NCBI RefSeq assembly: GCF_013074385.2 | Contig: NZ_JABEYA020000003.1 | Coordinates: forward strand, 124,001-188,000 | Length of the DNA: 64,000 nt | Source: Vibrio ostreicida | GTDB taxonomy: Bacteria; Pseudomonadota; Gammaproteobacteria; Enterobacterales; Vibrionaceae | Reading direction: 5' to 3' | Shown here: positions 35,922-45,301 of the stretch, in pieces | Layout: each line of letters starts with the position of its first letter | Position numbering within the stretch: position 1 is the first letter of the stretch | The notes under the pieces: model-generated | What the model was told of the DNA's origin: nothing | The model's database searches: none | What the model saw: only the letters and a program-made list of their open reading frames with translations | Translations under genes and position numbers: made by a program

Positions 35922-36050
35922 TTGATAATCGAGTCCCTATGATATAAAACTCATGACGCATTTATCCAATGAATTGCCTAGTGAAAATACCTGTTTTCAT
36001 AGGCAAAATCACTGAAGTCATTAATTTTCGCACAACCTCTCAAAAATGGT
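35922..36050 (-). promoter_or_regulatory. Leader copy D: upstream region of the PAAR operon
   Basis: This A/T-rich region before the PAAR-like gene has the same sequence pattern as spacers A (23919), C (26753) and weakly B (25205). On the plus strand the landmarks are TTGATAATCGAGTCCCTAT, TATCCAATGAATTGCCTAGTG and CACAACCTCTCAAAAATGG. It should hold the operon promoter; I cannot point to clear -35/-10 boxes. Confidence 0.65.
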
Positions 36051-36178
36051 GGGTGTTTTTTAATGTCTGACTTGTTATTAGGGGCGGTGGCGGCGTTTAC
36101 CATCAATAGGATGACCATATCGCGAGATGGCCGCGGCACGGAGACTGTTCCGAGAAACAAGACTCGATATGACGAAGC

Positions 36179-36220
36179 AACCCGCCGCGAGCCTACTGAG
36201 GTCCGGCGGGTTTATTTTTG
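36179..36220 (+). terminator. Orphan plus-strand terminator-like hairpin
   Basis: AACCCGCCG / CGGCGGGTT with a 16-base loop is followed by TATTTTT. It reads on the plus strand, yet no plus-strand gene lies before it except a doubtful 65-codon frame (36063-36260) that runs through it. It may end a short RNA or be the remnant of a lost gene at the island edge. The stretch 36051-36178 shows no gene I can support. Confidence 0.6.
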
Positions 36221-36237
36221 CGGCTTGTTTGGGAAAC

Positions 36238-37038
36238 TTACGCCAACACGGTATTTTTAATGACGGTCAGTACCCCGTCTTCGCGGTTACTGGGTGCGTG
36301 GAATCGAGCGATTTTCTTGATGGTGTTGTGGGCATTGTCCATCGCGTACGAGTGATGGCTTTGTTGCAGCATTTCCACATCGTTGAGGTAATCGCCAAAG
36401 CTCATGGTTTGCTGGCGGCTAAACCCTAAGGTGTGTTGCAGGTGTTCAATGGCCGCGCCTTTCGAGGCTTGCGCGTGCATGATGTCGAGCCAGATTTGCC
36501 CACTCACCACGACCTGATGACTAGTGCCAAACCCCGCGTTCATGGATGGGAATACGTGAGTTTCGGTGCCTTCAAAATGACAAATAGCAATCTTAATAAA
36601 TTGGTCGTCGACTTTGAGCAAATCATCCACGTATTGGCAGCGATGGTAATAGTTGGAAAATTCCGCCAGTGCGTCAGGATCTTGTGTTTCGATGTAGGCT
36701 GACTGTTTGCCGCACAGCACAATGTGAGCGCCTTTGATCGCGCGCGCTTGAGTAATGATGTCACCAATTGAGTCTTTTTCCATTGGGCAGCTATACAGTT
36801 CTTGGCCTTTGTGCATCACTAGGGTACCGTTTTCGGCAATAAACATCATGCGGTCACTGATCGGCGCGAAGGTGTCCAGCAGGCTGAAATACTGGCGGCC
36901 TGAAGCGGCAGCAAACAGGATGTTTTTCTTTTCTAACTGAGCATAGATGTCGAAAAACTCGGGATTTAACTGGCTGTTTTGATCCAAAAGTGTGCCGTCC
37001 ATATCGGTGGCAATAAATTTAATCTCTGATGATGACAT
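36238..37038 (-). CDS. Cof-type HAD-superfamily phosphatase
   Basis: The 266-residue protein has HAD motif I DMDGTLLDQNS (D12 and D14 region), motif II with AAASGR, the lysine region and motif IV SFGDYLNDVEML. The cap between motifs II and III marks it as Cof/IIB type, like YbjI, YidA and SupH, which act on sugar phosphates or flavin phosphates; the substrate cannot be read. ATG 37038 (MSSSEIKFIATDMDG) has AGGTAAG upstream. It bounds the island on the right. Confidence 0.88.
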   Translation of the reverse strand: MSSSEIKFIATDMDGTLLDQNSQLNPEFFDIYAQLEKKNILFAAASGRQYFSLLDTFAPISDRMMFIAENGTLVMHKGQELYSCPMEKDSIGDIITQARAIKGAHIVLCGKQSAYIETQDPDALAEFSNYYHRCQYVDDLLKVDDQFIKIAICHFEGTETHVFPSMNAGFGTSHQVVVSGQIWLDIMHAQASKGAAIEHLQHTLGFSRQQTMSFGDYLNDVEMLQQSHHSYAMDNAHNTIKKIARFHAPSNREDGVLTVIKNTVLA

Positions 37039-37256
37039 GTGCTTACCTGAACTATTCAACGCTAAGAGCCTGCCCAATGTGCAGGTGACTAGCGGTTAAA
37101 GTACAGGAAATGACAATGAACTCAAGTACTGTTATTGGCTTGCCGCGCGCCGTCGGGCATTTTTCTGTCACTGTGGCCTTATTGATGGTAACGACCAAGG
37201 CTGTAAACCCTGCGCTAGGGTACGCCCCCAGCGCCAAGCTGGGGCGGCGACACCAG

Positions 37257-37916
37257 TTAGAGTACGGTGATGACCGATTCCATAGGCAAGCGTGCTTTAG
37301 GTAGGCCGTGGTTATAATCATCGCCCGATTTATGGTAGCCCATGGCGAGAGCAAAGCTGCATTCAAACCCGTCCAGCTCTTGTTCAAAGATGTCGCCAAT
37401 CAATTGAGGGTCGACCCCTTCCATCGGCGTTGAATCAATCCCAAGCCGAGCGAGGGTATGTAAGGTATTGCCCAGCGCAATGTATGTTTGTGCTTTGGTC
37501 CAGTGGCCGTTAAAACCGGTTTGATCGGTATTGCTTTCGGCAAAGCCAAACGCACCGTCGAGCATGGCGTCATAGCGGTCGGCGGGCAGGTGGCCGGACG
37601 TGACTTCGGCATCGACGACTTTTTTGTAATCTTCTTTGGTGAAGCGCGGGTTATGCGCAAACAAGATCGTATGTGACGCCTCTTTGGCGTGGGGCTGATT
37701 GAACTGGAACTGGTGGGCAAAGGTGTCGTAAAAACGTTGTTTGGCGTCATCGCTTTCCAATACGATGAATTTCCATGGCTGGGCATTAATTGACGACGCC
37801 GACAAGCGGATCGCTTGTTTGATGATGTCCATGTCTTCGGCGGAAATACGTTGAGAGGCGTCGTACTTTTTGGTGGTATAGCGAGTATTGAGGTCTGCGA
37901 TGATTGGATGAGTCAT
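37257..37916 (-). CDS. NfsB-like NAD(P)H nitroreductase
   Basis: The 219-residue flavoprotein matches the NfsB/oxygen-insensitive group: RYTTKKYDASQRISAEDMDI at the start, SASSINAQPWKFIVLES for FMN binding, and a C-terminal GLPKARLP. It reduces nitroaromatics or quinones with FMN, and probably dimerises. It stands alone between the HAD gene and a divergent ferric reductase. The 219-base gap before the HAD gene holds no gene. Confidence 0.88.
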   Translation of the reverse strand: MTHPIIADLNTRYTTKKYDASQRISAEDMDIIKQAIRLSASSINAQPWKFIVLESDDAKQRFYDTFAHQFQFNQPHAKEASHTILFAHNPRFTKEDYKKVVDAEVTSGHLPADRYDAMLDGAFGFAESNTDQTGFNGHWTKAQTYIALGNTLHTLARLGIDSTPMEGVDPQLIGDIFEQELDGFECSFALAMGYHKSGDDYNHGLPKARLPMESVITVL

Positions 37917-38186
37917 AAGGGTTCCTGATTGGGTCTAATAAGTGTGTTGAGGCCAGTGCAGCCCTTGGTTTGCGCTGGCCTTGATTCTATCACGGCGCGT
38001 TGTTCACTGGGCAGTCATGGCGGCGATAACCAAAGAATAACGGGCCGTTGGCGAAGAAAAAAGAGCCACAACACCCAATCATTATGGAATAAAGTGACCA
38101 TAATAAGGGCTGAGTTGGGCGGATTGCATTAAACTGGGGAACGCTTTATTCTAAGAGACTGATTTTAAGATAGTATTAGGGTTGCC

Positions 38187-38918
38187 ATGAGCTCGGATGC
38201 GTTTTTTGACCACCTGTTTGAATATTCACTGCAAGTCACGCCCTATTTGGCAGGGGCGCTGGCACCACTCCCGGAACCGCCGCCAGAGCTTGGTCTGTTG
38301 CATATTGATAGGCCATGCAGTGACACCATCCAAGCCTTGTATGAGCGGCTGAAATCCGCAAACCCTGAAGCTGGCCCCGCCTACTGGCTGACCCGCAGCT
38401 GGGATGTGATTTGCTGGCAACCTGTGTACGTTGCGTTTGTGTCGATTTATACCTTACATGGACTGCCTGAACTTAAGCGAATCGCCCAGACGGTGCAGTC
38501 CGAATTTGTTTCTGGGTATCAATTTGATTCGGCTCAGCATCAACATGGAACAGAGGAAGCTCTGATTGCCCAAGCGGGCGTTGAGCTCGCTACCTTGTTT
38601 GAGTTTTACCGCAACGAAATGAGCCAGTGGACTCGAATACGCCCTGGTTTTACTCGTCATTTGTTGGCCGACTGTGTACTGGGATGCTTGGTCAAGCTCA
38701 GCCAGTTTGCGCCCGATAAACCGGTTGAAACCCTGCTTGAGCATGCTCAGCTGTGGCTTAAAGCGTGCGGTTTGCCGCTAGCGCTCGCCGATACCTTGAC
38801 GGTGGACAACGACACTGGCCGGCTGAAGTTGGTCCGAACCAGTTGCTGCCTTGTGATTAAGTGTACGGGTAGGGAACTGTGCCAAGATTGCCCGCGCCAC
38901 CCTGACAACAAACGCTAA
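38187..38918 (+). CDS. Siderophore ferric iron reductase (FhuF-like)
   Basis: The 243-residue protein ends with TSCCLVIKCTGRELCQDCPR, a CC-x-C-x-C cluster that binds a [2Fe-2S] centre in FhuF-type ferric reductases. The helical N-terminal region (residues 1-200) fits the same family. Such enzymes reduce iron in hydroxamate or catecholate siderophores after uptake, in the cytoplasm. I see no other siderophore gene nearby and no clear Fur box. It is divergent from the nitroreductase, 270 bases away. Confidence 0.82.
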   Translation: MSSDAFFDHLFEYSLQVTPYLAGALAPLPEPPPELGLLHIDRPCSDTIQALYERLKSANPEAGPAYWLTRSWDVICWQPVYVAFVSIYTLHGLPELKRIAQTVQSEFVSGYQFDSAQHQHGTEEALIAQAGVELATLFEFYRNEMSQWTRIRPGFTRHLLADCVLGCLVKLSQFAPDKPVETLLEHAQLWLKACGLPLALADTLTVDNDTGRLKLVRTSCCLVIKCTGRELCQDCPRHPDNKR

Positions 38919-38957
38919 TTCAGAGTGGTCCGCGGCGCTATCTTAGTGGGCAAAGGC

Positions 38958-40409
38958 TTATGATGGGTTAAGCGGCTTGGGCTCTAAGGGTTTGTTTGGA
39001 TCGCTGAGTGCCTGATCGTTGCCACTCAAGCCTAGGTCCGTTTCGCTTAACATCGCCAATTCCTCGGCGGCATTGCTTGCCACCAGTTTATGTCGGCTAT
39101 AGAGACCGTAGTATGCAATCCCCATTAGATAGAGGCCGAGCGTCATATAAAAAGCCATCGGGTCGAAGGCGTAGACGCCCGTCATGGCGACTAAGGCCAG
39201 TAGCAATGAAACGCCAGAGGTGAGTATGCCTCCTGGTGTTTTATACGGGCGCGGCAGTTGCGGCTGTTTGAGGCGCAAAAGAATATGGCTGAGTGACATG
39301 AGTGCGTAAGAGACGGTTGCGCCCACGACGGCCATGGCGAGGATCCGATCCCCTTCTCCGCTCAATGACACCATAAACCCAAGCGCACCGGGAACGATTA
39401 AGGCGCGCGCTGGGATTTTTTTGTCATTGGTCAGGGATAAGTTTTTGGGTAAGTAGCCTGCCCGTGACAGCGCAAAGACCAATCGACTGTAGCCGTAGAT
39501 GATCGAGAAGAACGAGGCAATTAAACCCGCCAACCCAAGTAGGTTGACCAGAGTTGCCACCGTCGGGTTTCCTGTCAGTTTCAAGGCGTCGACCAAGGGC
39601 ACCGCGCTTTGAGCGATCACTTGAGAGCCGGCGGCGCCAGCCAGTAACACGGTGACCAAGGTGGCGGTGAACAGCAGGAATAGCATCGCACCTATAATGC
39701 CTCTGGGGACGTCTTTTTCCGGTTGTTTGGCTTCTTCGGCGGCCAATGGGACGCCTTCTACGGCCAAGAACAGCCACATGGCAAAGGGCAGAGCGGCCCA
39801 AACACCATGCCAGCCAAAGGGCAACCAGACTGACGCGTGCTCGGTGGCAGGGGCGATATCAAAAAGACGGTTCCAATCAAAATGAGTGATCAAGACACCT
39901 GCTGTGATCAGAATCGCCACGACAGCCAAGCCACTGATTACCATCATCAGCTTTAGGGCTTCGCCCACCCCTGTGAGGTGAATTGCAATAAACGCGGCGT
40001 AAAACAGGGCGTAAACCCAAGGGCCATCGACCCCGAGCAGTTCGTTGACCGCAGAGCCGATAAAAATCACAATGGCCGCCGGCGCGAGAACGTACTCGAT
40101 CAGCACCGATAATCCGGTGAGAAAGCCACCCGTTGGCCCCATGGCGAGACGCGCAAAGCTATAGCCTCCCCCTGCGGTTGGTAGGGCGGCCGACATTTCT
40201 GCCAGCGATAAAACCAAACACAGATACATCACCGCCATGGCAATGGCAGCGAGACAAAAGCCGCCCCAGCCTGCCTGAGCCAAACCAAAATTCCAGCCTG
40301 CAAAATCGCCGGATATCACGTAGGAGACGCCAAGGCCGGCCAACAGGACCCACCCGGCACTGCCACGTTTGAGCTGCCGTTTGGCCAAATATTGTTGATG
40401 TTGAGACAT
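38958..40409 (-). CDS. eat: Ethanolamine permease (APC family)
   Basis: The 483-residue protein has about twelve hydrophobic segments and starts QLKRGSAGWVLLAGLGVSYV, which is typical of Eat-type ethanolamine permeases. GPTGGFLTGLSVLIEYVLAP and EEAKQPEKDVPRGI are conserved APC blocks. It imports ethanolamine. It lies just downstream of eutB-eutC on the same strand, so uptake and deamination are probably co-regulated. Confidence 0.9.
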   Translation of the reverse strand: MSQHQQYLAKRQLKRGSAGWVLLAGLGVSYVISGDFAGWNFGLAQAGWGGFCLAAIAMAVMYLCLVLSLAEMSAALPTAGGGYSFARLAMGPTGGFLTGLSVLIEYVLAPAAIVIFIGSAVNELLGVDGPWVYALFYAAFIAIHLTGVGEALKLMMVISGLAVVAILITAGVLITHFDWNRLFDIAPATEHASVWLPFGWHGVWAALPFAMWLFLAVEGVPLAAEEAKQPEKDVPRGIIGAMLFLLFTATLVTVLLAGAAGSQVIAQSAVPLVDALKLTGNPTVATLVNLLGLAGLIASFFSIIYGYSRLVFALSRAGYLPKNLSLTNDKKIPARALIVPGALGFMVSLSGEGDRILAMAVVGATVSYALMSLSHILLRLKQPQLPRPYKTPGGILTSGVSLLLALVAMTGVYAFDPMAFYMTLGLYLMGIAYYGLYSRHKLVASNAAEELAMLSETDLGLSGNDQALSDPNKPLEPKPLNPS

Positions 40410-40440
40410 AGTAAATCCTTTTACTGGTTAACAGGTGTGG

Positions 40441-41298
40441 TTAGGACATTAAGAAATTGTCATCGTTGTTGGGTTGTTCAGGGTCATCTTGAACGCTGAT
40501 CACGGAGTGATCTTTGAGAGTGATACCGGAGCGCTCAAGCCTGCGTGCTTGATCCAGCAAATAGAATGCTCGCTGGCTGGCTTGATCGTAATCGAGTCCT
40601 TGTGGGCGAACGTTGGAGATACAGTTACGATCGGCATCTTTGGTGCCCCGTTTAGCGTGCCAAGTGAAATACATGCCTAGGCTGTCGGGTGAGGTCAGCC
40701 CCGGCCGTTCGCCAATCATCATCATGACCACCTTAGCCTGCAAGCATTCACCCACATCGTCACCCACGGCGACTCGCCCCTGACGCACAATGGTGACTGG
40801 CGCCAATGTCCAGCGGTGCGAGTGATCGTTATGTAATAGAGACACTAAACGACGAATCACGGGGACGGCATGCGTTTGTACCGCAAGGGCTGAGAGGCCA
40901 TCGGCGATGACAATGGCGAGATCAACTTGTGCCTGAGGGGCATGGTCATAAAGCCGTTGTTGATGAGGTGGATAAAGCAAACGGCCGAGATCGGGACGTT
41001 GTAAATACATCAATCGATCGCTGGCTTGGCTATCGACGACCTGCGGGGGCTGATGGGTGAACGCCGTCAATGGCTCGCAATCGCTGAGCGCCTTCACTAA
41101 GGCATCGGTATCGAGCTGGCAGTGTACGGCATCGATCGCTTGAGCGTGGTCGAGTTGAAAAGAGAGCAGGGCATCGGTTGGAATGCTGGTGCCACTGCGG
41201 CCCAGTGCAATCCGAGCCGACGTAAAATCACGCAATGTTTGCCAAGGGTTGTCGGTCACATGGGCGTGTTGCTGCAACGGCGGTTTGGTTTTAGCCAT
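40441..41298 (-). CDS. eutC: Ethanolamine ammonia-lyase small subunit
   Basis: EutC is the small subunit of the coenzyme B12-dependent lyase that splits ethanolamine into acetaldehyde and ammonia. The 285-residue protein shows the family landmarks TSARIALGRSGTSIPTDALL, ADGLSALAVQTHAVPVI and GERPGLTSPDSLGMYFTW. ATG 41298 (MAKTKPPLQQH) has AGGGGA upstream; a longer frame reaches into eutB. It overlaps eutB by eight bases. Confidence 0.95.
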   Translation of the reverse strand: MAKTKPPLQQHAHVTDNPWQTLRDFTSARIALGRSGTSIPTDALLSFQLDHAQAIDAVHCQLDTDALVKALSDCEPLTAFTHQPPQVVDSQASDRLMYLQRPDLGRLLYPPHQQRLYDHAPQAQVDLAIVIADGLSALAVQTHAVPVIRRLVSLLHNDHSHRWTLAPVTIVRQGRVAVGDDVGECLQAKVVMMMIGERPGLTSPDSLGMYFTWHAKRGTKDADRNCISNVRPQGLDYDQASQRAFYLLDQARRLERSGITLKDHSVISVQDDPEQPNNDDNFLMS

Positions 41299-42715
41299 GG
41301 CGTTTCCCCTTGTTTGGGTTGGTGTGCAGATCTTGAATCGCCCCTGCAAATCGTCCGCTAGGGTGATCGTTCAAACGGACTTGTGGCACGTTGTTGAAAA
41401 TCTGCATGTCGATCAGCCATTGTTCGAACTCGGGGGCGGGTTTGAGCCCGAGGACTTTACGTGCGTATAGGGCATCGTGAAATGAGGTGGTCTGATAATT
41501 GAGCATGATATCGTCTGAGCCGGGGATCCCCATGATAAACGAGCACTGGGCGACTCCGAGTAAGGTGAGCAGGTTGTCCATATCATTTTGGTCGGCATAG
41601 GCATGGTTGGTGTAACAGATGTCACACCCCATGGGCAGGCCGAGTAACTTGCCACAAAAGTGGTCTTCCAAACCCGCCCGTATGATTTGCTTGCCATCAA
41701 ACAGGTACTCAGGCCCAATAAATCCGACCACGGTGTTAACCAATAAGGGGTCAAAGTGGCGCGCCACGGCGTAGGCGCGTGCTTCACAGGTTTGTTGATC
41801 GACGCCATGGAAGGCGTTGGCCGATAACGCAGTGCCTTGTCCGGTTTCAAAATACATGACGTTGTTGCCTAGGCTACCGCGATTGAGCGACTGCGCTGCC
41901 TGCTGCGCTTCCTTGAGCAAGGGCAAATTCACGCCAAAGGCTTCATTGGTGCCTTGCGTTCCTCCGATAGATTGGAAAACCAGATCGACGGGCGCCCCTT
42001 GATTGATGGCTTCAATGGTATTGGTGACATGGGTCAAGACGCAGGATTGGGTCGGGATGCGATAGTTCTGGATCACGTCGTCCATCAGTTTTATCAGCTT
42101 GATGGCCTGAGGGACATTATCGGTGGCTGGATTAATGCCGATCACGGCATCACCATTGCCATACATTAATCCGTCAAAAATGGTGGCCGCGATCCCGTTG
42201 AGCGAATCGGTGGGGTGATTGGGCTGTAATCGGGTAGAAAGGCGGCCGGGTAAGCCGATGGTGTTACGAAATGCGGTGGTGACCTGACATTTTCGTGCTA
42301 CCAAGATCAGGTCTTGGTTACGCATCAGTTTACTTACGGCGGCAACCATCTCAGGGGTGAGTCCTTGGCGAACTTTTGTTAAAAGAGCGGTATCGGTGTG
42401 ATCACTGAGGAGCCAGTTGCGAAAATCACCCACGGTCAGGTGCGCCAGTGGGGCAAAGGCATCTTGGTCATGGCTGTCGATAATCAAGCGGGTGACGTCG
42501 TCTTGTTCGTAGGGGATCACGGCTTCATTGAGAAAAGTGCTGAGTGGTAAATCAGCCAGTGTCATTTGAGCAACGACACGCTCTGCCGCTGACTCAGCGG
42601 CCACGCCAGCAAGGGCGTCTCCTGAACGTTGTGGGGTGGCTTTTGCCATCACATCGGCCAAGGATTTAAAGGTATAAACTCGGCTTCCCTGCTGGTGGCG
42701 GAAGGTGTTTGTCAT
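41291..42715 (-). CDS. eutB: Ethanolamine ammonia-lyase large subunit
   Basis: EutB is the catalytic B12-binding barrel subunit. The 474-residue protein carries RLSTRLQPNHPTDSLNGIAA, VIGINPATDN and YFETGQGTALSANA, all conserved in EutB. There are no eutA, eutD, eutE or shell genes in the window, so acetaldehyde must be handled elsewhere and no microcompartment is evident here. The 8-base overlap with eutC ensures coupled synthesis. Confidence 0.96.
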   Translation of the reverse strand: MTNTFRHQQGSRVYTFKSLADVMAKATPQRSGDALAGVAAESAAERVVAQMTLADLPLSTFLNEAVIPYEQDDVTRLIIDSHDQDAFAPLAHLTVGDFRNWLLSDHTDTALLTKVRQGLTPEMVAAVSKLMRNQDLILVARKCQVTTAFRNTIGLPGRLSTRLQPNHPTDSLNGIAATIFDGLMYGNGDAVIGINPATDNVPQAIKLIKLMDDVIQNYRIPTQSCVLTHVTNTIEAINQGAPVDLVFQSIGGTQGTNEAFGVNLPLLKEAQQAAQSLNRGSLGNNVMYFETGQGTALSANAFHGVDQQTCEARAYAVARHFDPLLVNTVVGFIGPEYLFDGKQIIRAGLEDHFCGKLLGLPMGCDICYTNHAYADQNDMDNLLTLLGVAQCSFIMGIPGSDDIMLNYQTTSFHDALYARKVLGLKPAPEFEQWLIDMQIFNNVPQVRLNDHPSGRFAGAIQDLHTNPNKGKRHG

Positions 42716-42875
42716 CCCTGTTTCTCCTGGTTAATTTGTCGCCAAAGAACCTTGTTTTTTAGTTATACCAGAAAAAAGCGACCATTCATAACCATATGAA
42801 AAATAATAAAATTATCAATTTGGATCGGTGTAATTCAAGGCAGATGGGCGAGGCGTAGATTCGCAAGGAGGCGCC

Positions 42876-42910
42876 AACAAAAAACGCCGAGTCTGAGCAG
42901 ACTCGGCGTT
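42876..42910 (-). terminator. Terminator after the BCCT carrier gene
   Basis: On the minus strand AACGCCGAGTCTG / CAGACTCGGCGTT with a two-base loop is followed by TTTTTGTTGG, 32 bases past the stop. Confidence 0.93.
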
Positions 42911-42941
42911 GCGATTGAATGAAGGTACGGCGAAACCTAGG

Positions 42942-44534
42942 TTAAGCGTAGCTGACTTTATGGTGTTGCAGTTCGGTTCTCATGCCCATGAGTAGGCTGA
43001 CGCACATCGTCAGCAGGATCACGGTAAAAGGCAAGCCCGTCGAGATGGTGCCCGCTTGCAGCGCTTGTATTGCTTCTGTTCCACCAATCCAGAGTAACAC
43101 GGCGGCGATGGCGCCTTCGATTGAGGCCCAGAAAATACGTTGAGGAACGGGCGCATCGACTTTACCGCCCGCGGTGATGCTATCTACAACCAATGAGGCG
43201 GAGTCAGAAGAGGTAATAAAGAACACCATGATCAACACAATTGAAATCACCGACAATAGGGTACCCATGGGCATGGCATCTAGCGCATAGAACAGGGATA
43301 GCGTGATGTCGGTTAAACCATTTTCACCCAGTTGACCGACCTGATTGACCACCTGCTCGATCGCTAAACCACCAAATGCTGACATCCATACAAGGGTAAT
43401 GGTCGTTGGGATCAGGATAACAGCGCTGAGGAATTCACGTACGGTGCGGCCCTTGGAAATACGGGCGATAAACATCCCGACACACGGTGACCAAGACACC
43501 CACCACGCCCAGTAAAAGACCGTCCAGCCATGCATCCAAGCTTCGTCTTCACGTCCGTAAGGGTTGCTCAGCGGCAACATGTTCTCTACGTAACCGGAAA
43601 GCGTGATTGGGAGAGTCCCCAATGTGGTCGCTAGGCCAACCGCTACCACAAAGAGCAGCAGGGCAAAGGCGATCAGTAAGTTGATGTTACTCAATACTTT
43701 GACGCCGCCGTTAATTCCTCGGATCACGGACAAGATAGCCAAGCCGGTGACAAAGGCGATCACGCCCAATTGCAATGCCAAACCGCCTTCGACGCCGAAC
43801 ACATGGCTGATGCCACTGGCCGCTTGTTGCGCGCCCAATCCCAGTGATGTGGCTAACCCAAATAGGGTGGCGAGCACTGCGAGAATGTCGATGATATGGC
43901 CAAACCAACCCCAAGTACGGTCACCTAAAATGGGGTAAAACACGGAGCGAATAGACAGGGGCAATCCTTTGTTAAACGCAAAGAACGCCATGGCGAGCGC
44001 GACAACAGCGTAAATGGCCCATGGGTGAAGACCCCAGTGGAACATGGTTGCACCCAGAGCGACTTTTGCTGCTTCTTCAGTGTATGGCTCAACACCCAGA
44101 GGGGTTTCAAACCAGCCAGTGAAGTAAGCAACAGGCTCTGCCACTCCCCAGAACATTAGGCCAATTCCCATTCCAGCGGCAAACAGCATCGCTATCCAAG
44201 AAAGGTTTGAATGTTCGGGCTTAGCGTCAACACCACCGATGCGAATTTTACCAAAAGGGGAAAGAATAAGACCAATACAGAAAATCAGAAACACATTGCC
44301 TGACCACATAAATAAGGTGTCAAACGATTCAATGATTTGTACTTTGACGCCGTCCAGCGCGGCTTTGGCATCGGAGGGGTCAACGATAAGAAGGGCGACA
44401 AGAAATACAATGATCAGGCCCGCACTGGCACCAAAAACTGGGTTATGGACATCAAACCCCCACTTCTGAACATTATCTTGCCCGACGGTATAATCGGTAT
44501 TGTCGATACTGTATCTATCCTTACTACTACTCAT
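42942..44534 (-). CDS. BCCT-family betaine/choline transporter
   Basis: The 530-residue protein has about twelve membrane segments with the family signature GMGIGLMFWGVAEP and the aromatic motif WAWWVSWSPCVGMFIARISK, the Trp box that binds the trimethylammonium head group. These sodium-coupled carriers take up glycine betaine, choline or related osmolytes. Vibrio species have several copies, so the substrate is not certain. It is upstream of its own strong terminator and separate from choVWX. Confidence 0.9.
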   Translation of the reverse strand: MSSSKDRYSIDNTDYTVGQDNVQKWGFDVHNPVFGASAGLIIVFLVALLIVDPSDAKAALDGVKVQIIESFDTLFMWSGNVFLIFCIGLILSPFGKIRIGGVDAKPEHSNLSWIAMLFAAGMGIGLMFWGVAEPVAYFTGWFETPLGVEPYTEEAAKVALGATMFHWGLHPWAIYAVVALAMAFFAFNKGLPLSIRSVFYPILGDRTWGWFGHIIDILAVLATLFGLATSLGLGAQQAASGISHVFGVEGGLALQLGVIAFVTGLAILSVIRGINGGVKVLSNINLLIAFALLLFVVAVGLATTLGTLPITLSGYVENMLPLSNPYGREDEAWMHGWTVFYWAWWVSWSPCVGMFIARISKGRTVREFLSAVILIPTTITLVWMSAFGGLAIEQVVNQVGQLGENGLTDITLSLFYALDAMPMGTLLSVISIVLIMVFFITSSDSASLVVDSITAGGKVDAPVPQRIFWASIEGAIAAVLLWIGGTEAIQALQAGTISTGLPFTVILLTMCVSLLMGMRTELQHHKVSYA

Positions 44535-44848
44535 TGGTCCTCACTAATTCGTTAGAGTTCGAAATAAAAAATCGGCGAAAGGTTAACAGAATTTGGCATT
44601 AAACGGAAATTTTTCCCTATATTGCTGATAATCGTGTTGTTATATCATGTTGATATTAAGTAGAGGTCTAATGAATAATTTAGCGCGTTCCAATAGCTTA
44701 GCAAGGGTGTTGACGACTTTTCGGGTGGGGTGGGTCAGTGTCGCCACAGATGCGGACTTGCTCGTCACTCACGGGTTGAGTGAGGTTAGGGCTGGCGGGT
44801 TGCTGTGAAGGCTCGGTTTTCCCGGCCGTTGACGGACGAAGTGAGGAA
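44535..44848. other. Intergenic stretch; only a doubtful 45-codon frame
   Basis: The first 100 bases should hold the BCCT promoter. A small frame (44671-44808, +; MNNLARSNSLARVLTTFRVG...) has GAGG five bases before its ATG, but no recognisable protein character. I see nothing else. Confidence 0.35.
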
Positions 44849-45301
44849 TTAAGGGTGAATGGCTATCGAGATGTTGACGCTGTTTTGGCCGGTATAGTGC
44901 TCAAAATCCGTGGTGTATGCCCGGGTATGCGGACAATCCTCTAAGGCAAAGTACCGCCAGATCTCTTCCCACAGCTGTATCACGGCTTGAGGCATCTCTC
45001 CGGACGCAGAAAATGTGAGGTAGCGGCCTGCTTGAATGCTTGTTGTTATCAGATCTGGCTGTTCGATGAGTGAGCGATCATCGCAACAGGCAATCACATC
45101 GAATTGACCGTCAGCGTCGGATTCATAATGGGTGTACAGCCCATAGATTCCGCTTCCTTCGGCGAGTTTGGGAATTAGGTCGGTAGAGAACTTTTGCCAC
45201 AGTTGACCGATGGCGGCGGTGGCGGGATCACGCTCACGAGCGTTGGTGGTTGTGGTTTGATAGCCTGTGACGGCAATGGCATTAAGGGTTTGAGTATGCA
45301 T
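44849..45301 (-). CDS. GyrI-like small-molecule-binding domain protein
   Basis: This 150-residue single-domain protein fits the GyrI/AraC-effector-binding fold: a start with IAVTGYQTTTTNA, a central GIYGLYTHYESDADGQFDVI and an end TTDFEHYTGQNSVNISIAI. Such stand-alone domains bind hydrophobic or cationic ligands; some bind toxins that target gyrase. No regulator or transporter is fused. Function unknown. Confidence 0.8.
   Translation of the reverse strand: MHTQTLNAIAVTGYQTTTTNARERDPATAAIGQLWQKFSTDLIPKLAEGSGIYGLYTHYESDADGQFDVIACCDDRSLIEQPDLITTSIQAGRYLTFSASGEMPQAVIQLWEEIWRYFALEDCPHTRAYTTDFEHYTGQNSVNISIAIHP

Noticed and set aside
36063..36260. 65-codon frame as a leader peptide for the orphan hairpin
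   Set aside because: It runs through the terminator, ends in the HAD gene and has no run of regulatory codons.
44671..44808. 45-codon open frame with GAGG upstream, between the BCCT and GyrI-like genes
   Set aside because: The composition shows no protein-like pattern and no similar peptide comes to mind; kept only as a remark.
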